Of a stretch of DNA of 54,370 nucleotides, positions 9,554 to 16,818 are shown one piece after another (within the stretch, counting starts at the first letter, position 1; each line of letters opens with the position of its first letter). Under the pieces are notes generated by a model. That model worked only from the letters and a program-made list of their open reading frames with translations. It was not told where the DNA came from and searched no databases. The stretch is taken from assembly GCA_017524445.1 (NCBI GenBank), contig JAFXVP010000020.1, positions 1 to 54,370 of the forward strand, in the 5' to 3' direction. The position numbers and the translations under genes are program-made. This DNA comes from Clostridia bacterium (GTDB lineage: Bacteria > Bacillota > Clostridia > Christensenellales > CAG-138).

Positions 9554-10750
9554 ATGGGCAAAATCGATTATACCTATCTGGCAAAGTCCTTTGCGTCGCT
9601 TTCGGGAATCCCTGTTCGTGTTTTTGACGGAGAAACGGAGCTTTGCCGCTTCTTTCCGGTGAACCTTTCGAAAGACCCGATGGAACTGTATCGAACCGAA
9701 ATCATGGGCATATCGGAGCACGTCGGCTATTTTGCGACGCCTCTGTTTCACTGCTACGGCGTGCTGAACACGGGTCAGACGAAACTGGTGATCGGACCAA
9801 CTTCGCAGATCATGGCAGACAATCAGAAACTCAAAGAGCTTGCTTTCCGTCTGGATATACCGAAAGAGGAAGTCCCCGCTTTCACAGACGGTATGAATGC
9901 GATCGTTCGGATGCCGGTGGAAACGCTTTTGGAGATGCTTTGCACGATCAATCATTTTCTGAACAACGGAGAGACGCTCAAGATATCCGATATCACGATC
10001 CACGAGACCGAACTGAAGCTTTTAAAGGCCGGCGCAGAACAGCGGCGCACGAAACACGTGTATGCAGAGGAAACCGTTGAGCGTCAGGCACACAATACGC
10101 TTGCCATTGAAAACGTGCTGATGGACATTGTCAGCAGAGGCGATACCGCCGCGCTGAAAAGTTGGCTCAGTCAGGCGTCCGCCGTTCAGAGCGGTACGAT
10201 CGCCCGGGATCAGCTTCGGCAGTTTCAGAACGTCTTCATCGTCACCGCAACGCTGGCATCGCGTGCGGCGATCCGCGGCGGCATGCGCGAGGACGACGCC
10301 TTTACACTGTCCGACGCTTACATTCAGCATGTAGAGCTGATGACAAGCCACGAAAAGATCCTGAACCTTCAGTTCCATATGCTTCTGGAATTCACCGAGC
10401 AAGTCGAACAGCTGCATCGCGGTAAGCACACAACCAAGCTGAGTTTAGACGTTGCGAACTACGTCCGGCATCATCTGTCCGAACCCGTCAGCGTAGACGC
10501 CATGGCGGAAGAATTCTTTTTGAGCAGACCCTATCTGTCCTCAAAATTCAAGCAGGAGACCGGGCAAACGCTGACGGACTTTATCCTGAGCGAAAAAACG
10601 GAAGAAGCAAAACGCCTCCTCCGCTATTCCGACAAATCCGCTTCCGCGATCGCTTCCTACCTCGGTTTCTCTTCGCACGGCCATTTCATCAAGGTCTTCA
10701 AGAAGTACGCCGGTCTCACGCCGCAGGAGTACAGGGACAAAGCGCAGTAA
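9554..10750 (+). CDS. AraC-family transcriptional regulator of the rhamnoside operon
   Basis: 398 residues from ATG 9554, chosen because GGAGG at 9541-9545 is spaced 8 nt from it; an earlier in-frame ATG at 9539 would overlap that site. The N-terminal 270 residues form a ligand-sensing and dimerisation region that I do not assign to a family. The C-terminal 100 residues are the two helix-turn-helix AraC domain: VANYVRHHLSEPVSVDAMAE, SRPYLSSKFKQETG, and the family signature IASYLGFSSHGHFIKVFKK YAGLTPQEYR. Divergent from the GH3-rhaD operon with a shared 110-bp control region, so it is probably the local activator responding to rhamnose or an imported glycoside. Confidence 0.9.
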   Translation: MGKIDYTYLAKSFASLSGIPVRVFDGETELCRFFPVNLSKDPMELYRTEIMGISEHVGYFATPLFHCYGVLNTGQTKLVIGPTSQIMADNQKLKELAFRLDIPKEEVPAFTDGMNAIVRMPVETLLEMLCTINHFLNNGETLKISDITIHETELKLLKAGAEQRRTKHVYAEETVERQAHNTLAIENVLMDIVSRGDTAALKSWLSQASAVQSGTIARDQLRQFQNVFIVTATLASRAAIRGGMREDDAFTLSDAYIQHVELMTSHEKILNLQFHMLLEFTEQVEQLHRGKHTTKLSLDVANYVRHHLSEPVSVDAMAEEFFLSRPYLSSKFKQETGQTLTDFILSEKTEEAKRLLRYSDKSASAIASYLGFSSHGHFIKVFKKYAGLTPQEYRDKAQ

Positions 10751-10771
10751 ACAGAAGCATGGTATCAAAAA

Positions 10772-10800
10772 AGTCCCGAGATTCGGGACTATTTTGGGTT
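10772..10800. terminator. Terminator after the AraC gene
   Basis: Perfect 8-bp stem AGTCCCGA/TCGGGACT with a 3-nt loop, then ATTTTGGGTT; A-run on the other side lets it work in both directions. Confidence 0.7.
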
Positions 10801-10829
10801 GTCGATCCCGGCAGGATACGGCATTTCTT

Positions 10830-10916
10830 TTCATAAAACGATCAAAGAAGAAATGCCGGGTACGCGGCTTTCACCGCGTATACGAACCTCGGTTCGAATC
10901 TTCCATTATGTGACCA
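10830..10916 (+). pseudogene. Degenerate tRNA-Glu-like sequence
   Basis: Contains GGCTTTCACC, as in a tRNA-Glu(TTC) anticodon loop, with a stem CGCGG/CCGCG, then GGTTCGAATC as in a T-arm, and ends TTATGTGACCA; TTCATAA at 10830 can pair partly with the 3' end. No D-arm is seen and the T-stem does not pair, so this is a possible decayed tRNA or chance similarity. Confidence 0.25.
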
Positions 10917-10919
10917 AAG

Positions 10920-10946
10920 AAAAACCCACCTCAAAGGTGGGTTTTT
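10920..10946 (-). terminator. Terminator downstream of tRNA-Arg
   Basis: Perfect 12-bp stem AAAAACCCACCT/AGGTGGGTTTTT with a 3-nt loop, 3 nt beyond the tRNA 3' end and carrying U-runs in both directions. Confidence 0.85.
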
Positions 10947-10949
10947 CTT

Positions 10950-11025
10950 TGGCGCGCCTGGCAGGATTCGAACCTGCGACCTACCGGTTCGTAGCCGGGC
11001 ACTCTATCCACTGAGCTACAAGCGC
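10950..11025 (-). tRNA. tRNA-Arg(ACG)
   Basis: 76 nt with encoded CCA. Acceptor GCGCTTG pairs with CAGGCGC; D-arm begins AGCTCAGTGGATAGAGT; anticodon stem CCCGG/CCGGT closes loop CTACGAA, giving anticodon ACG (read as ICG); T-arm GCAGGTTCGAATCCTGC. Intact cloverleaf. Confidence 0.97.
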
Positions 11026-11100
11026 ATGCACTTTTTAACGTGCTTTGTTATTTTAGTCCTTCCGGCTCAAATTGTCAAGCCCTTATTTTCATATATTCGC

Positions 11101-11128
11101 AAAAGAGAAAGGCGGTCGGATGACCGCC
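11101..11128 (-). terminator. Terminator after murC
   Basis: Minus-strand stem GGCGGTC/GACCGCC with loop ATCC, followed by TTTCTCTTTT. Confidence 0.75.
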
Positions 11129-11134
11129 CCACGA

Positions 11135-12499
11135 TCAAAGCAGTTTCTGCGATTGACGGTAGACGTCGCCGCTTCCCACCGTGATAACGATATCACCCGG
11201 TACGGCGTGTTCGTCCAGATACGCGGCGATGTTTTCGAACGTGCCGAGATACTGCGCATTGTGCGTTTCGCGGTTGATCCCCGCCACCATGTCGCGCGCG
11301 TGGACGATCCCGGTATCGACCTCGCGGCCCGGATAGATATCCGGCACGAGCACCTCGTCCGCGTCCTTAAAGCACGTCACGTGCTCGCAGAACAGCGTCC
11401 TCGCGCGGGTGTAGCTGTTGCACTGGAACACGCAGAAGATGCGGTTGTGAGGCACGTGCGTCGCCGCGGCGAGCGTCTCCTTGATCTCGTTCGGGTGATG
11501 TCCGTAATCGTGGAAGACCTTGACGCCGTTCTTTTCGCCGAGCAGTTCAAAGCGGCGGCTCGTGTTGCGGAAGCGCTCCATGGCGCTTGCGTACTGTTCG
11601 AACGTGACGCCGCAAATCTTCGACGCGGCATATACCGCAAGCGCGTTGATCACGTTGTGCCGTCCGGGAACGCAAAGCTGTACGCGCCCGATCCGCTCGT
11701 CATGATCATACAGGTCGAACGACGGAAAGCCGAGCGTGTCGAACGCGATCTTGTCCGCGTGGATTTCGCCCTTTGCAAGTCCGTACGTAATGACATTGTC
11801 CCCGAGCTCCGGAAGCAGTTCGCGGACGTAGACGTCGTCCGTGCAGGCAAGGATCTTTCCGTCCTCCGGCACGAGCGCAAGGAACTTGCGGAACGCTGCA
11901 ATGATGTGATCGATGTCGCCGTAATAGTCCAGATGATCGTCGTCGATGTTATTGACGATGGCGATCGTGGGCTTTAAGGTCAGAAAGCTTTCGACGTATT
12001 CGCACGCTTCGGTGATAAAGAGATCGCTCTTTCCGAGACGCACGCCGCCGCCCAAAAGCTCCATAAACCCACCGACGTGCACCGTCGCGTCGAGGTTCGC
12101 CTCCTCGTTGACAAACGCCAGCATGGACGTGATCGTGGTCTTGCCGTGGCAGCCCGCGACGGCGACGACCTCGTGGAATCGCGCGGAAAGCTGGCCGAGC
12201 GCGACGCTGCGTTCAAGCTCCGGGATACCGTGCTCGCGTCCGTAGACGCGCTCGGGATTGTCCGGCTTGATCGCCGCGGAATACACGATGAGATCGGCGT
12301 TCCCGACCTGTTCGCCCCTGTGTCCGTAATAAACGGTGATACCTTCCTCTTCGAGCCGGTCCGTGAACTGCGTATGCCCGCGGTCGCTTCCCGTGATCTC
12401 ATGCCCCTGCGCTTTCAGGATGCGAGCGATGCCGCTCATGCTGCAGCCGCCGATCCCGACGAAATGAATGCGTTTTGCCTCGTCCAGTGTTGCTGTCAT
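11135..12499 (-). CDS. murC: UDP-N-acetylmuramate--L-alanine ligase
   Basis: Adds L-alanine to UDP-MurNAc in the cytoplasm, the first amino-acid step of peptidoglycan synthesis. 454 residues, normal length. N-terminal nucleotide motif HFVGIGGCSMSGIARIL; ATP loop VAGCHGKTTITSML near residue 113, where most MurC proteins have GTHGKT; central NIDDDHLDYYGD; and RRFELLGE with DYGHHPNEIKETL, the MurC-type C-terminal signature. ATG 12499 has a GGGGAGA site. Start of its own transcript: TTGCAA/TATAAT promoter at 12530-12558. The Thr-to-Cys change beside the P-loop is mild and likely tolerated. Confidence 0.95.
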   Translation of the reverse strand: MTATLDEAKRIHFVGIGGCSMSGIARILKAQGHEITGSDRGHTQFTDRLEEEGITVYYGHRGEQVGNADLIVYSAAIKPDNPERVYGREHGIPELERSVALGQLSARFHEVVAVAGCHGKTTITSMLAFVNEEANLDATVHVGGFMELLGGGVRLGKSDLFITEACEYVESFLTLKPTIAIVNNIDDDHLDYYGDIDHIIAAFRKFLALVPEDGKILACTDDVYVRELLPELGDNVITYGLAKGEIHADKIAFDTLGFPSFDLYDHDERIGRVQLCVPGRHNVINALAVYAASKICGVTFEQYASAMERFRNTSRRFELLGEKNGVKVFHDYGHHPNEIKETLAAATHVPHNRIFCVFQCNSYTRARTLFCEHVTCFKDADEVLVPDIYPGREVDTGIVHARDMVAGINRETHNAQYLGTFENIAAYLDEHAVPGDIVITVGSGDVYRQSQKLL

Positions 12500-12529
12500 A
12501 CGTTCTCCCCGATCCAGTGAATCTGCCTC

Positions 12530-12558
12530 ATTATACGCGAATCCTGTCGGATTTGCAA
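12530..12558 (-). promoter_or_regulatory. murC promoter
   Basis: Minus-strand TTGCAA (12553-12558), 17-nt spacer, TATAAT (12530-12535), located in the short gap between the HIT gene and murC. Confidence 0.75.
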
Positions 12559-12562
12559 CCCG

Positions 12563-12898
12563 TCAGTTGTCCCATTTCAGCGTTTTTCCGCCGATCAGAT
12601 GCAGATGCAGATGCGGCACGCTCTGACCCGCGTCCGCGCCGACGTTCGTGATCAGCCGATAGCCGGTTTTATCAAGCCCGTTTTCCACCGCGATCATACG
12701 CGCGACCTCGAACATATGTCCCAGAAGCGCGTCGTCCTCGCGCGTCAATGCCTGCGCGCTCTCGATGTGCGCTTTCGGGATCACCAGAATGTGCACCGGC
12801 GCCTGCGGCGCAATGTCATAAAACGCGTAAACGCTCTCGTCCTCGTACGCCTTCTTTGAGGGGATCTCCCCCGCTGCGATCTTACAGAACAAACACAT
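12563..12898 (-). CDS. HIT-family nucleotide-binding protein (HinT-like)
   Basis: Small cytoplasmic histidine-triad hydrolase or transferase acting on nucleoside phosphoramidates or similar AMP conjugates. 111 residues from MCLFCKIAAGEIPSKK; ATG 12898 is preferred to the ATG 6 nt upstream because the AGGAGG site is 8 nt from the former and only 2 nt from the latter. The N-terminal CLFCKI gives a possible metal-binding pair of cysteines, and the triad is HLHLHLIGG near residue 100. Downstream of mtaB by 12 nt, hence probably in the prmA-rsmE-mtaB transcript. Confidence 0.93.
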   Translation of the reverse strand: MCLFCKIAAGEIPSKKAYEDESVYAFYDIAPQAPVHILVIPKAHIESAQALTREDDALLGHMFEVARMIAVENGLDKTGYRLITNVGADAGQSVPHLHLHLIGGKTLKWDN

Positions 12899-12910
12899 GA
12901 TCATTTCCTC

Positions 12911-14176
12911 CTATTCTTTGACGCCGATCGCGGTCGTTCCCTCCCGCGCGGCAAGTTTTACCCGAACCGTTTCACCGCATGCGCCTTCACAGCGCACGCG
13001 GATGTAATTGCCGGTATAGCCGGTCCCATCGTCCTCCATGATGACGTCGACGATCCTTCCGAGCTGCCGGTCGATGAAATTCGCCTCCAGCCGTTCGCCG
13101 AGGACGATCAGCTCGCGGGTTCGCGCTTCCTTCAAAGCGCGCGGCAGATGCCCCTCCATCGCGTCCGCCTTCGTGCCCTTGCGGCGCGAATACGGAAAGA
13201 CGTGGATGCGCGCGAAACCGATCTCCTCAACAAAGCGCATGGTTTCTTTGTGCTCCTCCTCTGTCTCTCCGACGAAGCCCGCGATGATATCCGTGGTGAT
13301 CGCAGCATCCGGCATGCGTGCGCGGATGCGCTCGACCGCGTCACGATATTCCGCCGTCGTATAGCGGCGGTTCATGCGGAAAAGCACTGTATCGGAGCCG
13401 CTTTGCAGCGACAGATGGAACTGTCGGCAAAGCGTGCGGCTGTTTTGTGCGACCGATAAAAACCGATCCGTGATGACGCGCGGTTCCAGCGAACCGAGCC
13501 GAAGTCGTTCCAGTCCGGGAACGCCGTCGGCAAGCGTGATGAGATCAGAAAGCTCCGGCTTGTCCGGAAGGTCGACGCCGTACGCCGAAAGCTGAATGCC
13601 GGTCAGCACGACCTCGCGATAGCCGTTCTCCGCGAGCGTATTAAGTTCACGCTTCGTGCTTTCGAGCGAGCGCGAACGCAGCGCGCCGCGGGCGAACGGA
13701 ATGATGCAGTAGCTGCAGAAGCTCACACATCCGTCCTGCACCTTCAGCGTCGCGCGGGTGCGGCTGTCCCTCTGCGCCGAAAGTTCCTCGAACACGCGGC
13801 GTTCAAAAGGCGCGGGATACGCGGGCGCGGAACATCCGGCTGCCGCCTGTTCGACGAGCCGCACAACGTCTTTTCTCCCTTCGGTGCCGAGCACGAGCGA
13901 CACGCCCGGAAGCGCGGCGACCGTTTCCTTTGCGACTTCGGCGTAGCAGCCGACCGCCGCGATCAGCGCGTCGGGATTTCTGCGGTGCGCCTGCGAAAGG
14001 ATCTGCCGCGATTTCTTGTCGCTTACGCCGGTGACCGTGCAGGTATTGACGATATAAGCGTCGGCTTCCTCATCGAACGAAACAACGGTGTGTCCGGCGG
14101 ACCGGAACAGCTCTTCCATCGCCTGCGTTTCGTAATGGTTGACCTTGCAGCCGAGCGTATAGAATGCGACTCTCAC
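12911..14176 (-). CDS. mtaB: tRNA t6A37 methylthiotransferase (MtaB)
   Basis: Radical-SAM enzyme that turns N6-threonylcarbamoyladenosine at position 37 of tRNA into its 2-methylthio form. 421 residues. N-terminal UPF0004 domain starts RVAFYTLGCKVNHYET and binds one Fe-S cluster (cysteines in GCKVN, VNTCTVTG and VGCYAE); the radical-SAM cluster is CVSFCSYC near residue 150; the C-terminal TRAM domain begins around IDRQLGR. The start codon is GTG at 14176 and overlaps the rsmE stop (GTGA), giving translational coupling. Confidence 0.95.
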   Translation of the reverse strand: MRVAFYTLGCKVNHYETQAMEELFRSAGHTVVSFDEEADAYIVNTCTVTGVSDKKSRQILSQAHRRNPDALIAAVGCYAEVAKETVAALPGVSLVLGTEGRKDVVRLVEQAAAGCSAPAYPAPFERRVFEELSAQRDSRTRATLKVQDGCVSFCSYCIIPFARGALRSRSLESTKRELNTLAENGYREVVLTGIQLSAYGVDLPDKPELSDLITLADGVPGLERLRLGSLEPRVITDRFLSVAQNSRTLCRQFHLSLQSGSDTVLFRMNRRYTTAEYRDAVERIRARMPDAAITTDIIAGFVGETEEEHKETMRFVEEIGFARIHVFPYSRRKGTKADAMEGHLPRALKEARTRELIVLGERLEANFIDRQLGRIVDVIMEDDGTGYTGNYIRVRCEGACGETVRVKLAAREGTTAIGVKE

Positions 14177-14889
14177 GGCTCCACCTCGTACAGGATCTGT
14201 GCGGTCATCGTCATGCCGGCGGTCTCCGTGCGCAGAATGCGCGTGCCGAGCGAAACGGCGACCGCGCCTTTACGCTTCAGCGTTTCGACCTCCGCGTCCG
14301 AGAACCCGCCCTCGGGTCCGATCACGATCGCCACGCGGTTCGGACAGCTTAGGCGGAGCGCAGCTTTCAGCGAGACAGTGCGTTCGTTTTCATACGCCGC
14401 AAGGATCGTATCGAAGCCGGTAAAATCCAGCTTGTCCAGCGAAACGGGAAGCTCCACCTGCGGGATCACGCCGCGGCGGCTCTGCTTTGCCGCTTCCTCG
14501 CTGACCCGCTGCCAACGCCCGATGCGTCCCTCATACGGCGGCTTCAGCACGACGACGCAGCGTTCGGACTGCACCGGCACGAATCCGCACGCGCCGAGCT
14601 CGACGCATTTCTGGATGATCGTTTCCATTTTCCCCGCTTTCGGCAGGCACTGGAACAGGGTGATTTTGACGCGCGGCTCGGTCTCCGCTTCGCGCCACGA
14701 TTCGGTATCGAACGTAACAGCGTCCGGTGAAACGCTTCTGATCGTCGCTTCGCATTCCCTGCCGTTTCCGTCGCAAAGCTGTACGGCGTCGCCCGCGCGA
14801 AGGCGCAGGACCTTTGCGATGTGCTTTACGTCGTCGCCGCGGACCACGGCGGCATTCGGTTGGATTTCATTCGTAAAAAACCGATGCAT
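14173..14889 (-). CDS. rsmE: 16S rRNA m3U1498 methyltransferase
   Basis: SPOUT methyltransferase that N3-methylates U1498 of 16S rRNA. 238 residues from MHRFFTNEIQ, the typical RsmE N-terminus; an ORF extension upstream overlaps prmA and is not used. The SAM knot shows VIGPEGGFSDAEVE and SLGTRILRTETA, both hallmark motifs. Only 1 nt separates it from the prmA stop, and its own stop overlaps mtaB. The prmA-rsmE-mtaB order is a common Firmicutes arrangement, usually next to dnaJ. Confidence 0.95.
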   Translation of the reverse strand: MHRFFTNEIQPNAAVVRGDDVKHIAKVLRLRAGDAVQLCDGNGRECEATIRSVSPDAVTFDTESWREAETEPRVKITLFQCLPKAGKMETIIQKCVELGACGFVPVQSERCVVVLKPPYEGRIGRWQRVSEEAAKQSRRGVIPQVELPVSLDKLDFTGFDTILAAYENERTVSLKAALRLSCPNRVAIVIGPEGGFSDAEVETLKRKGAVAVSLGTRILRTETAGMTMTAQILYEVEP

Positions 14890-14890
14890 G

Positions 14891-15847
14891 TTATCTGCAA
14901 AGGAAGGCGTTCCAGCCCTCAGCATGACTGTGTTCCGAAACGGTAAAGCCGCTGTCGTTCAATGCCGTTACAACCTCGTCGACACGCTCGTCGATGATGC
15001 CGGAAACGAGGAACACGCCGCCAGGCGCCACGAGCGGACGCGCGATCGGCGCAAGCGCGATGATAACATCCGCGACAATGTTTGCAGCAACGACCGGGTA
15101 CTGCCCCGCGATCTTTTTTTGCAGGCGCGTATCGGAAAGCACGTTGCCGATCAGAACCTCGTAGTGTTCCTTGCCGATCCCGTTCATTTCGGCGTTCTCA
15201 TAGGCGATCGACTCTGCGATCGGGTCGATATCCACCGCCTTCGCGTCCACCGCGCCGAGTAAACGTGCGGCGATCGAAAGAATGCCGCTTCCGCAGCCGA
15301 GGTCGAGCATCGTGTCGCCGGGTTTCACGGTCTTTTCGAGGAATTCAAGGCACATCCGCGTCGTGTGATGCGCGCCGGTGCCGAACGCCATGCCGGGATC
15401 GAGTTTTAAGACGATGCGATCCGTTTCGGGCTTCGGCTCCCACGACGGCAGCACAAGCAGTCGGCTGCCGATCTCCAGCGGTTTATAATACTTTTTCCAG
15501 TTGTTCGCCCAATCCTCCTCGTCGACCGAAGCGACGGTGACGAGCAGCGTGCCGAGATCGAATGGGAAATCGAGCGTTCTGAGCCGTTCAATCGCCGTCT
15601 TCGCGGCTTCGACGATCGGCAGGTTTTCGGGACAGTCCGCCACATAACCCTTGACGCAGGGCGTGTCCGTGCCGATCCTGTCCATATCGGCAAAATCCCA
15701 AAAGATCGCCGCCTCGCGCAGAAACGCGTACGCCTTTTCATGGCTTTCCTCAATGGAAAGCCCCGTGATCCCCGCGCCGTTCAATGCGGCGCAGACGGTA
15801 TCCAATCCCGCGTCGGTCGTATAGACCGTCAGTTCAAGCCATTTCAT
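14891..15847 (-). CDS. prmA: Ribosomal protein L11 methyltransferase
   Basis: Trimethylates ribosomal protein L11 with SAM. 318 residues, usual length. N-terminal substrate-recognition domain (about 1-110) starts MKWLELTVYTTDAG; the Rossmann methyltransferase domain has DPGMAFGTGAHHTTRMCLE, motif I LDLGCGSGILSIAA and the NIVADVIIAL catalytic-loop segment. ATG 15847 follows a CGGAG site. First gene of the prmA-rsmE-mtaB-HIT transcript; its promoter overlaps the end of the UPF0489 gene. Confidence 0.96.
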   Translation of the reverse strand: MKWLELTVYTTDAGLDTVCAALNGAGITGLSIEESHEKAYAFLREAAIFWDFADMDRIGTDTPCVKGYVADCPENLPIVEAAKTAIERLRTLDFPFDLGTLLVTVASVDEEDWANNWKKYYKPLEIGSRLLVLPSWEPKPETDRIVLKLDPGMAFGTGAHHTTRMCLEFLEKTVKPGDTMLDLGCGSGILSIAARLLGAVDAKAVDIDPIAESIAYENAEMNGIGKEHYEVLIGNVLSDTRLQKKIAGQYPVVAANIVADVIIALAPIARPLVAPGGVFLVSGIIDERVDEVVTALNDSGFTVSEHSHAEGWNAFLCR

Positions 15848-15886
15848 TTCCGATTCTCCGACATGTTTTTGTTTATATTGCTGTTT

Positions 15887-15915
15887 ATTATAGCACGGAT
15901 CCGCGTCCTATTCAA
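15887..15915 (-). promoter_or_regulatory. prmA operon promoter
   Basis: Minus-strand TTGAAT (15910-15915), 17-nt spacer, TATAAT (15887-15892); the -35 lies within the final codons of the upstream UPF0489 gene. Confidence 0.75.
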
Positions 15916-16624
15916 GCGTCATGTACCGGGCGATGATCGGCACGAGCGTGTCCGCGGTCTTCGGCGCGTAGCGCGGCGAGATCGCAAGGTTCATGCAGGC
16001 GAACGGTTCGCGGATGCGCACCGAATCGGGATCGTTGTAAACCGTAAACGGGATCTCCGGCTCCGGTCCGTAGCGGTCCTCAAACAGCGTCGAAACGAAC
16101 GACCGCAGACGGATCGGGCGATACCCCTCCCCGTCCCGTTCACAGAAGGACGGCAGATCGGGACGCGAAAACGGATCGCGCACGAGCGTCAGCGCGTCGA
16201 TCCATCGGAACGCAAGCGCAAACAGCAGATAGTTCGCTTCGTCGAGCTGCTTCTGCGTATAGTAGCGCGAAAACGCATCGCGCTCCTGCGGCGGGATGCC
16301 GAGCACGTTGTTCAGAACGAATCCCGGACCCGGTTTTCCGATACCGAGGTCCGCGTGCGCATCGACATGCACGACAGAGAACGGACGTGACAGAGTCCCC
16401 GCGTCCATCCGTTCCTTCCAGAACGCAAGCGCGCCGTCGTGCGTTTCGGTGATGCGTCCGGGGATCGGACGCGCGGCGTCAAGCCCGAGTCCGTCTTCCA
16501 AAAACGAGATCACGGCGGCTTCCGTCCACGGGGTTGCGCACACTTCGGAGGGTCGCTCCCCTTTCGGCGCAAGCGGACAGCAGTCGCCTAAAAAGAAATC
16601 CAGATCGAGATCCAATGCCCACAT
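15908..16624 (-). CDS. UPF0489 family protein, arginase/deacetylase-like fold predicted
   Basis: 238 residues. Metal-binding motifs typical of UPF0489 are visible: DLDLDFF at residues 5-11 and VVHVDAHADLG around residue 90; both resemble the Mn-binding motifs of ureohydrolases. Some UPF0489 members are peptide arginases that make ornithine in ribosomal peptides, but no precursor peptide or RiPP enzyme is nearby, so the substrate here is unknown. The ATG at 16624 has no ribosome site; a promoter places transcription start at about the ATG, predicting a leaderless mRNA. Divergent from ftsA. Confidence 0.8.
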   Translation of the reverse strand: MWALDLDLDFFLGDCCPLAPKGERPSEVCATPWTEAAVISFLEDGLGLDAARPIPGRITETHDGALAFWKERMDAGTLSRPFSVVHVDAHADLGIGKPGPGFVLNNVLGIPPQERDAFSRYYTQKQLDEANYLLFALAFRWIDALTLVRDPFSRPDLPSFCERDGEGYRPIRLRSFVSTLFEDRYGPEPEIPFTVYNDPDSVRIREPFACMNLAISPRYAPKTADTLVPIIARYMTLE

Positions 16625-16630
16625 GCCGTT

Positions 16631-16659
16631 ATTCTATCTTTTTTTCATGCAGAAAACAA
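16631..16659 (-). promoter_or_regulatory. Leaderless promoter of the UPF0489 gene
   Basis: Minus-strand TTGTTT (16654-16659), 17-nt spacer, TAGAAT (16631-16636), then exactly 6 nt to the ATG (16624). No Shine-Dalgarno sequence. Confidence 0.6.
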
Positions 16660-16683
16660 GTTATTTCCTTATTTAAGTTGCCG

Positions 16684-16706
16684 ATTGTACTTAAAAATAA
16701 TACAAT
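16684..16706. other. AT-rich divergent control region with inverted repeat
   Basis: The 194-bp gap between the UPF0489 gene and ftsA is far more AT-rich than its surroundings. It holds perfect 6-bp arms ATTGTA (16684-16689) and TACAAT (16701-16706) with an 11-bp spacer; a protein-binding site is possible. Confidence 0.35.
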
Positions 16707-16764
16707 TCTGACACATTTGCATGTTAAAATTTTCAAAACGGTCAAGAATCCGACGGAAAAAATG

Positions 16765-16793
16765 TTGCGACTTCAGAAATCCTTTGCTATAAT
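16765..16793 (+). promoter_or_regulatory. ftsA promoter
   Basis: TTGCGA (16765-16770), 17-nt spacer, TATAAT (16788-16793); ribosome site CGGAGG at 16807-16812. Confidence 0.75.
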
Positions 16794-16818
16794 ATAGTTA
16801 TCTTTGCGGAGGAATGGT

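Noticed and set aside
10820..10857. Possible terminator stem GGCATTTCTT/AAGAAATGCC
   Set aside because: Loop of 18 nt and no U-run; not a good terminator.
11135..12499. Possible atypical Mur ligase because of GCHGKT
   Set aside because: All other MurC motifs and length are normal; a single Thr-to-Cys change is not enough.
14891..16624. RiPP cluster suggested by the UPF0489 arginase-like gene
   Set aside because: No precursor peptide, radical SAM RiPP enzyme or LanM/YcaO gene nearby.
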